A stretch of 64,000 nt of DNA from the NCBI GenBank assembly GCA_029861865.1, contig JAOTYL010000008.1, forward strand, positions 105,234-169,233. Reading direction: 5' to 3'. This DNA comes from Myxococcales bacterium (GTDB taxonomy: Bacteria; Myxococcota_A; Polyangia; Polyangiales; Houyiibacteriaceae). Both the position numbers and the translations under genes were made by a program. How positions within the stretch are numbered: the stretch's first letter is position 1; every line of letters starts with the position of its first letter. Under the pieces are notes generated by a model, which made no database searches, was not told the origin of the DNA, and was given only the letters and a program-made list of their open reading frames with translations. Positions 33,011-41,228 of this stretch are shown here, one piece after another.

Positions 33011-35215
33011 ATGGCCGACGAAGAGGCACCTCAAGATCTAGCCGAGCGGATTCGGCGAATCGCCGCGACGATTGCCGGCGAGGTCGACAAGCGCTTGGTT
33101 ACAGATGACGAGTCGCCCTCGATCCTCGACGCGGCGGCGCGCTCTCTAGGAGCCACGATGGATCGATGGGGCCAAAACCCAAGCCTGAGGCGGCTCCTTG
33201 GAGGTGTGCAGCGCGACGTGCTGACGAGCCCGGGAGAGCGGGTGGAGCTTTCGGCAACCTTGGGGATGGCTAGCAAGCTCGGCACGATCGCGCGCTTCTA
33301 CGTCGACGATGCCGTGGTAGGTGAGATGCCAATCGGCAGCACTGCCGAAGTGCGCACCATGATCGACGCCCCGGGGCCGGGCCTCCATCGAGTCGGTGTG
33401 AAGGTGTGCAACGATAGAGGGCAAGTCGTGTCCGACCTGATCGGCCACCGACTCCTGCAAGTGGCCAGCGGTCGACCGGTCGCTTTAGTTCACGCGGCTC
33501 TTTTTCTTCCGCGGCCAACGGGAGATCCGACCCGAGCGACGTCAACCCTCGATGCCCTGCGAGCCTTGATCGACCAGGGTTTCGAGATCGTCTACTTCGA
33601 CATCCACGACAAGAACCGGGATGCCCTCATCCACGACGAGGTCGTCAATCAGCGGTTACCGCCGGGAGCGATCCTCGTCTACTCGGCTGAGGAAGAGGAG
33701 CTCAGGAGTCTGGGCGTCCATTTCGTCAAGATGTTCGCGAAGATGGCGATACGGCGGCTGCGTGCGAAGGGTGTGCCGGTCACGACAGTCCTGACTGAGC
33801 GCGACGACGATTCGGTCGAGAGTCGCGCCGAACAGGTAAGCGTCATCACGCCGTCAACCGCCCTCGAACGCGCGCTTGCCGGCGGGTTTGGTCCCGAAGT
33901 CGAGCAGGCGGCGCAGCTCCTCCGGGACAAAGCGGACAGCAGTCCGCTCGACTGGCGCCTCGATCAGACCACCGAGTCACGCCTAGTTCCGGGCAACTCG
34001 TTTCGTGCCGAGCTCGATAACGAAAGAGCGCGACGGCGACTGTTTGACTCGTTCGAAGAGGCCGTCTCGACGATTCACATTCAGTTCTACATCGTCCGGC
34101 CCGGTGACTTCACCGAGCATCTGATCGTCAAGCTCATCCAGCGAGCGCGTGCCGGGGTGAAGGTACGGTTCATGGTCGACGCGTTGTACTCCGACGAAGA
34201 AGTACTCGGGCGCCTCAATCCGCTGATCCTCTCCTTGAAGGAAGAAGACAACATCGAGGTTCTCGCGGTCCACCCGATCGAGTCTAGTAAGGAGGTCGGC
34301 GTTTCGAGCTTGAAGAAGCGAGACCACCGCAAGCTCGTGATCGTCGACGGCCGCCGAGGGTTCGTGTCCGGGAGGAATGCTGGCGACGAGTATTTCTTGG
34401 GTTTCGACGAGGTGCCCGTGCACGACAATACGCGTCACGAGCGCATCCCGTGGCTCGACGCGCATGTGGAGCTCACCGGACCGCTCGTTCGGCAAGTTCA
34501 GGAAACGTTCATTCACACCTGGCATCAGCAGGGAGGCGCCGAGATCCCCGAAGACCTGGACGTCTTGCCAGAGCTCGAGCCGGCTGGCTCTGCCGCAGGC
34601 CGACTGGTCGTGCATCGGGGGCTCGCCGACACCAACGGCCTCGCGATGTACGAAACCATGTTCGATCTCGCCGAAGACCACGTCTACATCGTCAACGACT
34701 TCCCATTCGTGCCGACGCTCGAGCGGGCGATCTTCCGTCTCTTGGACCGAGATGTGACCGTCAAGCTTCTCACCGGCAACGCGGCCACCCGGCGTGACGA
34801 CGGGACCTTCTTTCCGGCGTCTCTGCACAGGACGCTTTTCGAGTATATGGTGAAGGCGAAGCTCGAACCTCTGCTCACCGCCGGTGTCGAAGTCTACGAG
34901 TTCGTCCCGCCGCCCGCCCCGATGATCGTCGCGCGCGGCGGGTGCATTCGCCCCTACGTGCACGCCAAGCTCGTCTCGGTCGATGGCCTGGTGACCAGCA
35001 TCGGGTCGGCTAACCTCGATGCAACGGCGAGCTTCTGGGAAAGTGAGGCGAACATCGTCGTACAGGACGCCGAGTTTGCCGGCGGGATCGAGGCGACGGT
35101 TCAGAGAATGATCGACGGCAGCGTCCGGCTCGACCCCGAATCGGAATACTGGAAGCGCGAGCGAGCCCAACGCGCCGTCGTCGCAACGCTCTGGCCCGGG
35201 ACGTTCTATTCCTGA
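33011..35215 (+). CDS. Phospholipase D/cardiolipin-synthase-like protein with novel N-terminal half
   Basis: 734 residues. The C-terminal half is a PLD-superfamily enzyme with two HxKxxxxD motifs: DHRKLVIVDG (His439, Lys441, Asp446) and VHAKLVSVDG (His651, Lys653, Asp658), plus GSANLD after the second. The first ~330 residues match no family I know: a beta-sandwich-like part (GTIARFYVDDAVVGEMPIGS), then an alpha/beta region with VYFDIHDKNRD and AIRRLRAKGVPVTTVLTERDD, somewhat like a phosphatase/LNS2 fold. ATG 33011 is chosen because it follows recQ by 44 bases; the in-frame extension upstream overlaps recQ in another frame. Ends three bases from a convergent gene. Likely a phosphatidyltransferase or phosphodiesterase. 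Confidence 0.88.
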   Translation: MADEEAPQDLAERIRRIAATIAGEVDKRLVTDDESPSILDAAARSLGATMDRWGQNPSLRRLLGGVQRDVLTSPGERVELSATLGMASKLGTIARFYVDDAVVGEMPIGSTAEVRTMIDAPGPGLHRVGVKVCNDRGQVVSDLIGHRLLQVASGRPVALVHAALFLPRPTGDPTRATSTLDALRALIDQGFEIVYFDIHDKNRDALIHDEVVNQRLPPGAILVYSAEEEELRSLGVHFVKMFAKMAIRRLRAKGVPVTTVLTERDDDSVESRAEQVSVITPSTALERALAGGFGPEVEQAAQLLRDKADSSPLDWRLDQTTESRLVPGNSFRAELDNERARRRLFDSFEEAVSTIHIQFYIVRPGDFTEHLIVKLIQRARAGVKVRFMVDALYSDEEVLGRLNPLILSLKEEDNIEVLAVHPIESSKEVGVSSLKKRDHRKLVIVDGRRGFVSGRNAGDEYFLGFDEVPVHDNTRHERIPWLDAHVELTGPLVRQVQETFIHTWHQQGGAEIPEDLDVLPELEPAGSAAGRLVVHRGLADTNGLAMYETMFDLAEDHVYIVNDFPFVPTLERAIFRLLDRDVTVKLLTGNAATRRDDGTFFPASLHRTLFEYMVKAKLEPLLTAGVEVYEFVPPPAPMIVARGGCIRPYVHAKLVSVDGLVTSIGSANLDATASFWESEANIVVQDAEFAGGIEATVQRMIDGSVRLDPESEYWKRERAQRAVVATLWPGTFYS

Positions 35216-35218
35216 GCT

Positions 35219-36820
35219 TCACGGACCATCGAGTTGACGAGGCCGCGCTGTGCCGTAGCCCGGGATGCGGATCGCATCTGGCGGATTCGCCATTTCTGGT
35301 ACGTAAATGATGCCGCCAGGTACGTGGGTGACCGTCACCAAGGTCGCGACTACCGCTTCGCTGTGGCCCGCCTCATCGACCCATTCGACGGTTACGGGCT
35401 CCCCGAGAGGTGCATTGTTGGCCCATAGAGGGTCGCCGATCGTGAGCGTGCCGTCGATCTCGATGACTACGGGCCGAAAGGCGAGCGGGCTCCCTACGCT
35501 TTTCAGCACTGCCACCGATTGCGCTGTCACACTGACGAGACGGTCATAGAGCTTGTCGTAGTTGTAGTCGCTGATCCAGACAGGGTCGCAATAGCCCATG
35601 ACGTCGCGATACTGGGTCGAGATCAACGCTTGCGCTTCTCGATCGAAGCCTAGAACGCCGATCCCACCATCGCCGTACGGGAACGCCGGATCACCGCCGG
35701 CGACTCCGCAAGGGGCATGCGGAAGCCCGAGGCTGTGTCCGATCTCGTGTACGAATGTGTCCAAGTCGTCGTTGTAGAGCAACCCAAGGGCCCCCCGGTT
35801 GAACGTGTCACCGGCGCTCGGCACGGGACCGATTCCCGCAACGCACCCTGCGCCACAAAAGCCACCGAGAGTGTCGCTCGGGCGAAGCGCGCAGTAGTAG
35901 TACGTGTTCGAACTTGCGTTATCGGCGGCGCGAAGGGAGAGGCACTCGTTAAGCAGGTCGGTCCATCCTCCGCCATCTGGACTAACGGTACGATCGTGGT
36001 CGAGTGGGCTTTCACGGACCGAGACGTCGAAATCCGCCACTGGGAACATCCCGTACATCCCCTCCGTAAAACGCGCGATGGTCGCCGCGTCGGTGTTCGG
36101 CGTACGGTTGGACCCGTCGGCCTGGTAGCGAACGGGGACTAGCACGATTCGAAACGGACCGGGCGGCGCCGCAGCGTTGAGCGGTTCGGTGCCTGTGGCC
36201 GGGTAGCGCGACCCGCTTACGGCGCCGGCGTAGGTCCCGCACGGATCCACCTCCAACAATTCCACAGAGAATGTCGAGCTCACCGCGAGCTCGCCAGGGC
36301 CAAGCGTGAAGTTGATCGTGCTCGGGAGGCTCGTGGCGCTCGATGCGCCGGTCACTTGAATCTGGGTGTCCCTCGGGCTCCCGTTGAGCGTGAGCCGAGC
36401 GATGACGTCGCGCGTCTGCCAGCCAGCTTGAGGTTCGACGAAGACACGCATGACGCCGTCTCGATCCGCGATAACGGGAGCAACTCGGTTGCCCACGGGC
36501 CCGCCGTCTTCCACAACCGGGACCGACACGCCTTGATTGATGGTGACATCGCTAATGCGCAGTGAACGCACAGCCAACGGAGGTGCGGTTGCAGGGTTGC
36601 ATCCAGGTGGAGGCGGTGGCGGCTGACCTGCGTCGGTCATCGATGCTTGACCACCATCGAGGCCAGGCTCGATCGGGAGACCGCCGTCCATCCCGAAAGA
36701 AGGCCCCGTCGGCGCTGCGAGATCGGGCGGCTCTACACCATGCTCGCTTCCGATCACGCCAGTGCACCCAAGGAACACGACAGCCCCGAGCGCGAGTGTC
36801 AGAACGGTCGAGACCCGCAT
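35219..36820 (-). CDS. Metzincin-type zinc metalloprotease lipoprotein
   Basis: 533 residues. Lipoprotein signal with Cys19 (VVFLGC), a Gly/Pro/Asp-rich linker, then a beta-rich domain and the catalytic part: HEIGHSLGLPH (His358, Glu359, His362, His368), the extended metzincin zinc signature, with RDVMGYCDPVW as the Met-turn and several Cys around it. Similar exported metallopeptidases of myxobacteria belong to the M66-like/'M12-like' group. Expected to be a secreted, lipid-anchored endopeptidase; substrate unknown. It has no partner gene and converges on the PLD gene. Confidence 0.85.
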   Translation of the reverse strand: MRVSTVLTLALGAVVFLGCTGVIGSEHGVEPPDLAAPTGPSFGMDGGLPIEPGLDGGQASMTDAGQPPPPPPGCNPATAPPLAVRSLRISDVTINQGVSVPVVEDGGPVGNRVAPVIADRDGVMRVFVEPQAGWQTRDVIARLTLNGSPRDTQIQVTGASSATSLPSTINFTLGPGELAVSSTFSVELLEVDPCGTYAGAVSGSRYPATGTEPLNAAAPPGPFRIVLVPVRYQADGSNRTPNTDAATIARFTEGMYGMFPVADFDVSVRESPLDHDRTVSPDGGGWTDLLNECLSLRAADNASSNTYYYCALRPSDTLGGFCGAGCVAGIGPVPSAGDTFNRGALGLLYNDDLDTFVHEIGHSLGLPHAPCGVAGGDPAFPYGDGGIGVLGFDREAQALISTQYRDVMGYCDPVWISDYNYDKLYDRLVSVTAQSVAVLKSVGSPLAFRPVVIEIDGTLTIGDPLWANNAPLGEPVTVEWVDEAGHSEAVVATLVTVTHVPGGIIYVPEMANPPDAIRIPGYGTARPRQLDGP

Positions 36821-36930
36821 TTTAATACTTTAGGCGCATTAAGCCCCGACCGCTGTAACTCTTTGTGGCTCCCTGTCGATCGTGCCCCAAGTGCCGGCCC
36901 GACCTTGGCTTTCGCTAGGTTTGAAAGGGG

Positions 36931-37788
36931 TTAATCCTCTAGCAACCGCTTTGGATGCTTGCCGTCCACGAAGCCCATGAAGGGCGCATGAATGCTGTAC
37001 CCGAGCATGCGCTGTATGTGCTCGCTGCAGTGCTTTACCGTGTCCCGTGACAAGGAGAGGCTGTAGTTCTCCTGGGTGCGACACCACGGTTCGCAGTACT
37101 GCGCCGAAACACACAGACGCGCGGCGTTGCTTCGGTTTGCGCCGCCGGCGTGCCAAAGCGTCCCCAAAAAGAAAACCACCGAGCCGGCAGGCATCACGAC
37201 CGGCGTTAGGTTTTCGAGATCGTCTTCGGCCGGAAGGTGGTCGTCCCAAAAGTGGCTCTTGGGAATCACCACTGTCGCTCCGTTTTCTTCGGTGAACGCG
37301 TCGATTGCCCAAATGGTTGCCGCGCCAAGCGCCCGTCGAGGACGCGGCACGCGATAAAACAGGTCGTCGTGGTGTAGCGGCTGCTGGGCTTCGCCGGGAA
37401 GAATGTTGATCGCCTGAAGCTGCGACAGGAGATAGTTCGGCTCGAAGATCCGGTCGAGGCAACCGAGAATCAATGGGTGCTCCACCAGTGGATTGCACAC
37501 GAGCGACTTCTCGAAGAAGGCGTACAGCCGCTGTGTCTTGAAGCCCTCGAAGTTGTTGCGCCCTGACCCGTAGCTGAACCGGGGGATGAGGTCCTCTTTG
37601 ATCTCGGCAACCAACTCCGGAGAGATCAGGTTCTCGATGATGACGTACCCATCGCGCTCGACCGCCTCCATGCAGCGATCGACGTCCTCCGCGGGCGCCT
37701 CTGGCTGCGACCCCGCGGTCGACGGATACTTCTTGGCAAGCTCGACGTGCCCGTACTCTTCGACGTCGCGAACGACGATTCGTCCCAT
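36931..37788 (-). CDS. Phytanoyl-CoA dioxygenase (PhyH) family protein
   Basis: 285 residues. Fe(II)/2-oxoglutarate-dependent dioxygenase fold with iron ligands in QPLHHDDLF (His139/140, Asp141/142) and TLWHAGGANRS (His213), the latter followed by the Arg region that binds 2-oxoglutarate. N-terminal YVIIENLISPELVAEI is typical for PhyH. Members hydroxylate lipids, secondary metabolites or small molecules; the substrate is not predictable here. AGGAGG-like CGGAGGA precedes the ATG. It diverges from the glycosyltransferase operon, 117 bases away. Confidence 0.88.
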   Translation of the reverse strand: MGRIVVRDVEEYGHVELAKKYPSTAGSQPEAPAEDVDRCMEAVERDGYVIIENLISPELVAEIKEDLIPRFSYGSGRNNFEGFKTQRLYAFFEKSLVCNPLVEHPLILGCLDRIFEPNYLLSQLQAINILPGEAQQPLHHDDLFYRVPRPRRALGAATIWAIDAFTEENGATVVIPKSHFWDDHLPAEDDLENLTPVVMPAGSVVFFLGTLWHAGGANRSNAARLCVSAQYCEPWCRTQENYSLSLSRDTVKHCSEHIQRMLGYSIHAPFMGFVDGKHPKRLLED

Positions 37789-37905
37789 GGTCCTCCGAGG
37801 GTTTCCCGATCTTCCGACAGGCGGTCGACTTGGTCAAACTGAGGGTTGTCCGGGCGAGGGCTTGCGGGACCTAGTGTTCGGCTTCAGGCTGTTTGAAACG
37901 CTCCA

Positions 37906-38715
37906 ATGAAAACAGCTTACGTTACGACATTGTGCAACGGTGACGGTTATGTTCCCGGGGTCGAGGCACTCGGGAAATCCCTCGAGGCCCACGGGACCAA
38001 GGTACCGCGCATCGTTTTGGTTACAGCGGACGTTAGTGAGAAGGCCCGGAAGAGGCTGACTGAACAGGGGTGGCAGGTCCGCGAAGTCGAACCGCTCGAA
38101 AATCCCAACCCAGACACTGCCCAGCTCTTCGAACGCTTTCGAAACGTATACACGAAGCTTCGGGCATGGCAGCTCGTCGACTTCGACAAAGTCGTCGTTC
38201 TGGATGCCGACGTGATCACGCTGCAAAACATCGACGATCTGTTCGAACGACCCTCCATTGCCGCCGCACCCGATTTCTTTCTTCCCGACCGATTCAACAG
38301 TGGATTGATGGTCCTCGATCCCTCGACCGAGACGTTCGAACGAATGCTAGAGGTGCTTTGGGAGACGCCAAGCTACGATGGGGGCGACCAGGGGTTCTTG
38401 AACGTCTTCTACTCCAATTGGTATGCGATGGACGTCTCGCATCGTCTGCCCGCTGGGTACAACCTGCAAAACTTCATTTTCCAGTTTCTGAAAGGCCACC
38501 CGAGCTTGAAGCAGGCTCTTCTGCGCGAGGCGAAGGTCATCCACTACTCGGTGCAAAAGCCCTGGCTCGCAAAGTCCGCCCTCACGGGCGGGTCAGAGGC
38601 ATGGTGGAATGCCTATTTCGGCGCGCATCCCGAGAAGGCCAAAGAGTGGAAGCGCCGGTGGCATGCCATGGAAGACTGGACGTTCGACCACGCCGTGGCC
38701 GCCATCATCAAATAA
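37906..38715 (+). CDS. Glycosyltransferase family 8, glycogenin-like
   Basis: 269 residues. GT8/glycogenin pattern: N-terminal AYVTTLCNGDGYVPGVEALG, RNVYTKLRAWQL, and VVVLDADVI with the metal-binding DxD (Asp100, Asp102), then FNSGLMVLDPS and YDGGDQGFLN. Transfers a sugar from a nucleotide donor, probably UDP-glucose-like, onto an acceptor. No membrane segment, so cytoplasmic. Its stop overlaps the start of the GH13 gene by one base (TAATG), suggesting joint regulation and function in an alpha-glucan pathway. Confidence 0.9.
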   Translation: MKTAYVTTLCNGDGYVPGVEALGKSLEAHGTKVPRIVLVTADVSEKARKRLTEQGWQVREVEPLENPNPDTAQLFERFRNVYTKLRAWQLVDFDKVVVLDADVITLQNIDDLFERPSIAAAPDFFLPDRFNSGLMVLDPSTETFERMLEVLWETPSYDGGDQGFLNVFYSNWYAMDVSHRLPAGYNLQNFIFQFLKGHPSLKQALLREAKVIHYSVQKPWLAKSALTGGSEAWWNAYFGAHPEKAKEWKRRWHAMEDWTFDHAVAAIIK

Positions 38716-40421
38716 TGAGCAGCACGAAAGTCGTTCGAAGTGAGCTCCCTTGGTGGAAGTGCACCACCGTCTATCAGATCTATCCACGCTCTTTTTCTGA
38801 CCAAACGGGTGACGGCATCGGCGACCTGCCCGGCATCATCGACCGGCTCGACTATGTCAAGTGGCTCGGGATGGAAACGATCTGGTTCTCGCCATTTTTT
38901 GAAAGCCCGCAGGCGGACTTTGGTTACGACATCAGCGACCACTTCGGCGTAGCTCCCGAGTACGGGTCGCTGGAAGATTGCCGACGCCTGATCGACGAGA
39001 TACACGCGCGCGGGATGAAGGTGGTTCTCGACATGGTCCTGAACCACACTTCGGACCAACATCCCTGGTTCCTCGAGTCGCGGAGCGCACGCCATAACTC
39101 ATATCGGGACTTCTATATTTGGCGCGATGGACGCAAGCCCTATGGTGCTGCGCCTCCCAACAACTGGCGCTCGATGCTTGGGGGCTCCGGCTGGCACTAC
39201 GACGCGCAGACCGATCAGTGGTACTGGGCCAGCTTCCTGCCGTTTCAGCCGGACTTGAACTACCGAAACCCGCGGGTGAAACGCGCCATGCTCGATATGG
39301 TTAGGCACTGGCTGCACGAAGGCGCCGATGGCTTACGTCTCGATATTTTCAACGCCATCTACAAAGACGCAGCGTTTGCCGACAACCCGCGATCGTTCCG
39401 CGCAGTCCCGTCCGAGGACAATCCCGGCGGTTTCTTCCAGCGGGCCCTGCACACGCAGAACCACCCCGATACCTTTGCCTTTGCCCGCGAGCTCCGCGCC
39501 GTGGTCGACGAGTTCGATGATCCCTCACGCTTCATCGTGGGCGAGGTGTTTGGGGCATCCGATCTGCTGCGCGAATACTGTGGTCCATCGGGGGATGGTT
39601 TGAACCTCGTCTTCTTGTTCAAGAGCCTTCGCACACCGTTCCGGGCCAGAGCATTTCACAACCTCGTCGATGAATTCGAGTCCGCGTTTCCCGAGCCCTT
39701 GCATCCGACCTATGTCTTTGGCAACCACGATCGGCCGCGCCAGATGGAACGGCTTGGAAACGACTTGGCCCGGGCACGGCTGCTCGCGACGTTTCAGATG
39801 ACCGTGCGCGGCGTGCCGTTCATCTACTACGGCGACGAGCTCGGTCTTTCTCACCATGAGATGCCTCGCGATTCGGCCCGCGACCCGCTTGCGGAGCGCT
39901 TCCGATTCATTCCGAAGTTCATGCTGCCGACCTTGCGAAGGCGCGGGATTCTCACAAATCGAGACGAATGCCGGAGTCCCATGCCTTGGCACGGCGGGGA
40001 GCACGCCGGATTCGCCCCGCCCGATGCTCCAAAGACGTGGCTGCCGTTGCACCCGCAAAGCGCGGTCATGAATGTTGCCGCGCAACGAGAAGACCCAAAC
40101 TCGGTGCTCACATCCTACCGCCGAATGCTCCAATTGCGTGGTCGGAGCCTGGCGCTCTCCGCTGGCGACCTCGAGCTTCTGGATCCGCCTGCCAACCCCA
40201 ACAAGGTCTTTGCGTATCGGCGGCTCTACGAGGACGCCGATCGCCAGGAGACCGCCGAAATATTCCTCAACTTCTCGAAGCGAGAGATGCCGATCGATCT
40301 GCGACACCTGCCGGGGAGTGCGGAGGCCCGTCTCTACTCGAACCTGCGTGATGCGCCGGTTGCGGCCAAGGGCCGACACGTCCTGCGTCCGTGGGAGGGC
40401 GTCGTGGTGTTACGGGATTAG
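38715..40421 (+). CDS. GH13 alpha-glucosidase/oligosaccharide-processing enzyme
   Basis: 568 residues. GH13 alpha-amylase-superfamily TIM barrel: VYQIYPRSFSDQTGDGIGDL (region I), VVLDMVLNHTS, GADGLRLDIFN with nucleophile Asp210, FIVGEVFG with acid/base Glu277 and VFGNHDRPR with His338-Asp339, the transition-state pair. The sequence resembles oligo-1,6-glucosidase/alpha-glucosidase types. Length and C-terminal beta domain (VVLRD) are typical. ATG 38715 overlaps the GT8 stop; a longer frame upstream lies inside GT8 and is rejected. No signal peptide. Confidence 0.92.
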   Translation: MSSTKVVRSELPWWKCTTVYQIYPRSFSDQTGDGIGDLPGIIDRLDYVKWLGMETIWFSPFFESPQADFGYDISDHFGVAPEYGSLEDCRRLIDEIHARGMKVVLDMVLNHTSDQHPWFLESRSARHNSYRDFYIWRDGRKPYGAAPPNNWRSMLGGSGWHYDAQTDQWYWASFLPFQPDLNYRNPRVKRAMLDMVRHWLHEGADGLRLDIFNAIYKDAAFADNPRSFRAVPSEDNPGGFFQRALHTQNHPDTFAFARELRAVVDEFDDPSRFIVGEVFGASDLLREYCGPSGDGLNLVFLFKSLRTPFRARAFHNLVDEFESAFPEPLHPTYVFGNHDRPRQMERLGNDLARARLLATFQMTVRGVPFIYYGDELGLSHHEMPRDSARDPLAERFRFIPKFMLPTLRRRGILTNRDECRSPMPWHGGEHAGFAPPDAPKTWLPLHPQSAVMNVAAQREDPNSVLTSYRRMLQLRGRSLALSAGDLELLDPPANPNKVFAYRRLYEDADRQETAEIFLNFSKREMPIDLRHLPGSAEARLYSNLRDAPVAAKGRHVLRPWEGVVVLRD

Positions 40422-40426
40422 CGCAT

Positions 40427-41029
40427 ATGAGCTCCGCTCGACCCCTCGCGGCATCGACCCTCGTGCTTGCTGCCGCGCTTGCGGCGTTTTGCGGCCCCCC
40501 GACTGCGGGAGCGGACGCTTACGAACCCGCGCTTCAACGGTTTGCCGGCACCTATCGATACGTCGGCGGCGACGCAGAGATCCGGGCACTGGACCAAGCC
40601 ATCGACGAGGTGGTCAGCCAGATGAACTTCTTCATCCGAGGTATCGCACGCCGGCGCTTGCGGGCTCCCAACCTTCCATCGAAACAAGTCGGCGTATTCG
40701 TCGAAAAGGGGCAGATCCGCATCGACCGACCCGGCCAACCCGAGGTGTCTGCACCGGCGGACGGCAAGCCCATCACCTGGCGCCACCCCACCGATGGCGA
40801 CGTGTTTCGAGTGAGCCACGGCATCGACGACGAGGGCGCGCTCTACCAACGCTTCGAGGGCGAGCGCAGCGTCTCGCTCAACCGCTTCGTCCTCAGCAAG
40901 AGCGACAAACGCGTCACGATCCATACGGTCATCACGGCCGATCGGTTACCAGCACCGCTCCGCTTCAAAATGACGTACGAGCGGCGCGAAGTCACGAATC
41001 CCGCCGCGAGCATTGGGGTCACGCGGTAG
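40427..41029 (+). CDS. Secreted protein of unknown function following GT8-GH13
   Basis: 200 residues. Signal peptide (ASTLVLAAALAAFCGPPTAGA) and a mature domain with PALQRFAGTYRYVGGDAEIR and a beta-rich remainder. The fold is unknown; the AGTYRY start is reminiscent of lipocalin-like or lipid-binding proteins, but I would not assign it. Five bases after the GH13 stop, so likely the third gene of the operon. The following 199 bases to the AsmA gene hold no clear gene, though one frame there ends in a hydrophobic helix-like stretch (IGALFGVAA, stop at 41163) that may be a remnant. Confidence 0.7.
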   Translation: MSSARPLAASTLVLAAALAAFCGPPTAGADAYEPALQRFAGTYRYVGGDAEIRALDQAIDEVVSQMNFFIRGIARRRLRAPNLPSKQVGVFVEKGQIRIDRPGQPEVSAPADGKPITWRHPTDGDVFRVSHGIDDEGALYQRFEGERSVSLNRFVLSKSDKRVTIHTVITADRLPAPLRFKMTYERREVTNPAASIGVTR

Positions 41030-41228
41030 AGTTCGCGCTGCCTGTGAGCTTCCTGGGGGCCCAACCGATCTCCTCGCTCAACGAGGGCTCGCATCACTTT
41101 TTGGGGCGCACTGGCCATAGCAGCGACCGCGGGGATCGGCGCGCTATTCGGAGTTGCCGCGTAGCGCAGGCGGGTCTCAAAAGCAGAGCGCAGACACTAA
41201 TCCGCTTGTGCTACAACGGCGTGAGGTT

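Noticed and set aside
38070..38714. Upstream extension of the GH13 frame
   Set aside because: It lies in another frame inside the glycosyltransferase gene and encodes Arg/Ser-rich nonsense; the TAATG start at 38715 fits the family.
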